Assembly (NCBI GenBank): GCA_903843965.1
Contig: CAIMRY010000039.1
Location: forward strand, 1-50,371
Direction of reading: 5' to 3'
DNA: 50,371 bases
Source: an uncultured delta proteobacterium
Lineage (GTDB): Bacteria > Desulfobacterota > Desulfovibrionia > Desulfovibrionales > Desulfovibrionaceae
The position numbers were made by a program, and so were the translations under genes. Positions 49,477 to 50,371 of the stretch are shown here, piece by piece. The notes beneath the pieces are model-generated. The model saw only the letters and a list, made by a program, of their open reading frames with translations. It made no database searches and had not been told where the DNA came from. Positions within the stretch are counted from its first letter, which is position 1. Each line of letters starts with the position of its first letter.

Positions 49477-50371
49477 GCATGACGACAACGCCCACATTAT
49501 GTCGCAGGCTCTCATTCCTGCTGGCCTTTTGCACCCTCCTGCTCATCCTCTGCCTCGCCCACCCGGCGCAGGCGCAGGACTACACGCCCCCGGACATGAG
49601 CGACCCGCTTGTGCTGCGCCTGCTGTGCGACAGCACGCCGGAACATACCATCTATGGTCCCGGCTACAGCCAGGCGTCCATCTTCTCCCTGCCTGAGGCG
49701 GGCGGCGGCGAGCGCCTGTACGTCGGATTCGTGCGCGACCTGCGCAACGCGGACAGCCGCCAGGCCTTCTGGCGCGGCCCAGTGGCCACGTACTGGGAGG
49801 GGCTCAGGCCCGTGCCGGAGCACAAGTCCCTGTACACCGCGCCAAACCCCACCCGCTACAGGCTGGATCGCTTGACCCGGCTGCCGGATGGTCGCCTGGA
49901 GAAGGCCGCCATGGAGATCGACCTGGACTCCACCCCCCCGCGCCTGCTGTTGGTGGGGAGCGGACCGGGCCAGCCCAAGTACCTGGACTCGCAGCCCCTG
50001 GGCGATGAGCTTCCCATGAGCGGGGCGCTCAAACTCCTGACGCGCATGCGGCGGGAAGCCACAGCCGACACCAGGGTGCTGGGCCTGCGCGCATACGCCA
50101 TTGTCCTGGGACGGGAGGGGGACTACGCCAGGATAACCCCCTGGGGCAAGGACAGCCGCAAAAGCCCCTACCTGCTGGCGGTGTGCAGCAAGGACGACCT
50201 GAGTCGGAGCGCCCTGCACTTCCTGCCGCAGCGCATCAACGGCTGGAAGTTCGACAAGCTTCTGTTCATGCCCGAACGCGGCGACGAGAACGGAACCTTC
50301 GAAGTTCAAATGTTCTCCCTCTACTGGGGGCCAAGCGTTGAAGGGCCGAAAACGCTGCTGGGCAGCCGGAC
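49473..50371 (+). CDS. Secreted hypothetical protein, cut by the window end
   Basis: Open for 299 codons and still open at the last base, so the C-terminus is missing. ATG at 49473 overlaps the stop codon of the upstream gene (ATGA). An N-terminal signal peptide (about 10-34; LLAFCTLLLILCLAHPAQA) predicts export. The mature part has no recognised domain; it contains SIFSLPEAGGGERLYVGFVRDL and ALKLLTRMRREATADTRVLGLRAY. GC content returns to the high level of the core genes, which may mark the right edge of the low-GC cassette region. Confidence 0.7.
   Translation, partial: MSMTTTPTLCRRLSFLLAFCTLLLILCLAHPAQAQDYTPPDMSDPLVLRLLCDSTPEHTIYGPGYSQASIFSLPEAGGGERLYVGFVRDLRNADSRQAFWRGPVATYWEGLRPVPEHKSLYTAPNPTRYRLDRLTRLPDGRLEKAAMEIDLDSTPPRLLLVGSGPGQPKYLDSQPLGDELPMSGALKLLTRMRREATADTRVLGLRAYAIVLGREGDYARITPWGKDSRKSPYLLAVCSKDDLSRSALHFLPQRINGWKFDKLLFMPERGDENGTFEVQMFSLYWGPSVEGPKTLLGSR

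Overview
The window reads as chromosomal DNA of a GC-rich, free-living anaerobe of the Desulfovibrionales (Desulfovibrio-like sulfate reducers). This is inferred from gene content and order and was not searched: rex directly downstream of the F0 ATP-synthase genes, a rpoH/metH divergent pair, a short cobalamin-dependent MetH, a short ArgA, NifU/NifS as the Fe-S assembly pair, and many small lipoproteins. No rRNA, tRNA, CRISPR array, transposase or integrase was recognised.

Layout. 0.3-5.7 kb (minus): a surface-glycan gene set (AsnB-type amidotransferase, GT4 glycosyltransferase, PglC-type phosphoglycosyl transferase, DegT-type aminotransferase). 6-8 kb: a TauE/SafE permease and an internally repetitive unknown protein with a decayed copy of its 3' end beside it. 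8.5-10 kb: phoU-pstB behind a candidate Pho box. 10-14 kb (minus): an AMIN-domain protein, a glycosyltransferase, an exported acetolactate decarboxylase, cheD and rex. 14.2-16.1 kb: F0 ATP synthase (atpE, atpB and two small membrane subunits), with a likely Rex operator between the atpE terminator and rex. 16.3-21 kb (plus): a Lon-family protease, an unknown protein, and LysM and SPOR lipoproteins. 21-25.6 kb (minus): IHF/HU, HIT, cysK-cysE, a GNAT and a GT9 heptosyltransferase. 26-34.7 kb (minus): rpoH, HD-domain, TPR lipoprotein, LolB-like lipoprotein, then rpiB, tkt and glpX (sugar-phosphate metabolism). 35-42 kb (plus): metH, a TlpA-like thioredoxin, argA, hpt, a zinc-ribbon/DUF3426 protein, aguB and a membrane protein. 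42.2-45.9 kb: an unknown lipoprotein, then nifU-nifS.

The accessory part is 45.9-50.4 kb. A 349-residue protein without signal peptide ends in an M15-type peptidoglycan-peptidase domain. Downstream is a signal-peptide-bearing relative of that domain, then a second copy (182 of 186 bases identical) of the first gene's linker. That copy is joined to a different C-terminal domain of NlpC/P60 type and has no proper start. Two paralogous membrane-anchored proteins with a periplasmic domain follow. This is the layout of a polymorphic effector with an exchangeable C-terminal cassette and candidate periplasmic immunity genes, aimed at the cell wall. It is the most unusual system in the window.

Two genome-style features recur. 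First, short tandem arrays with an exact 12-base period occur in several coding regions, 5' leaders and intergenic gaps. Second, a family of 3'-end elements has a conserved GCCTCCGGCGGC head, a hairpin whose arms differ in sequence but stay complementary, and a C-rich tail.
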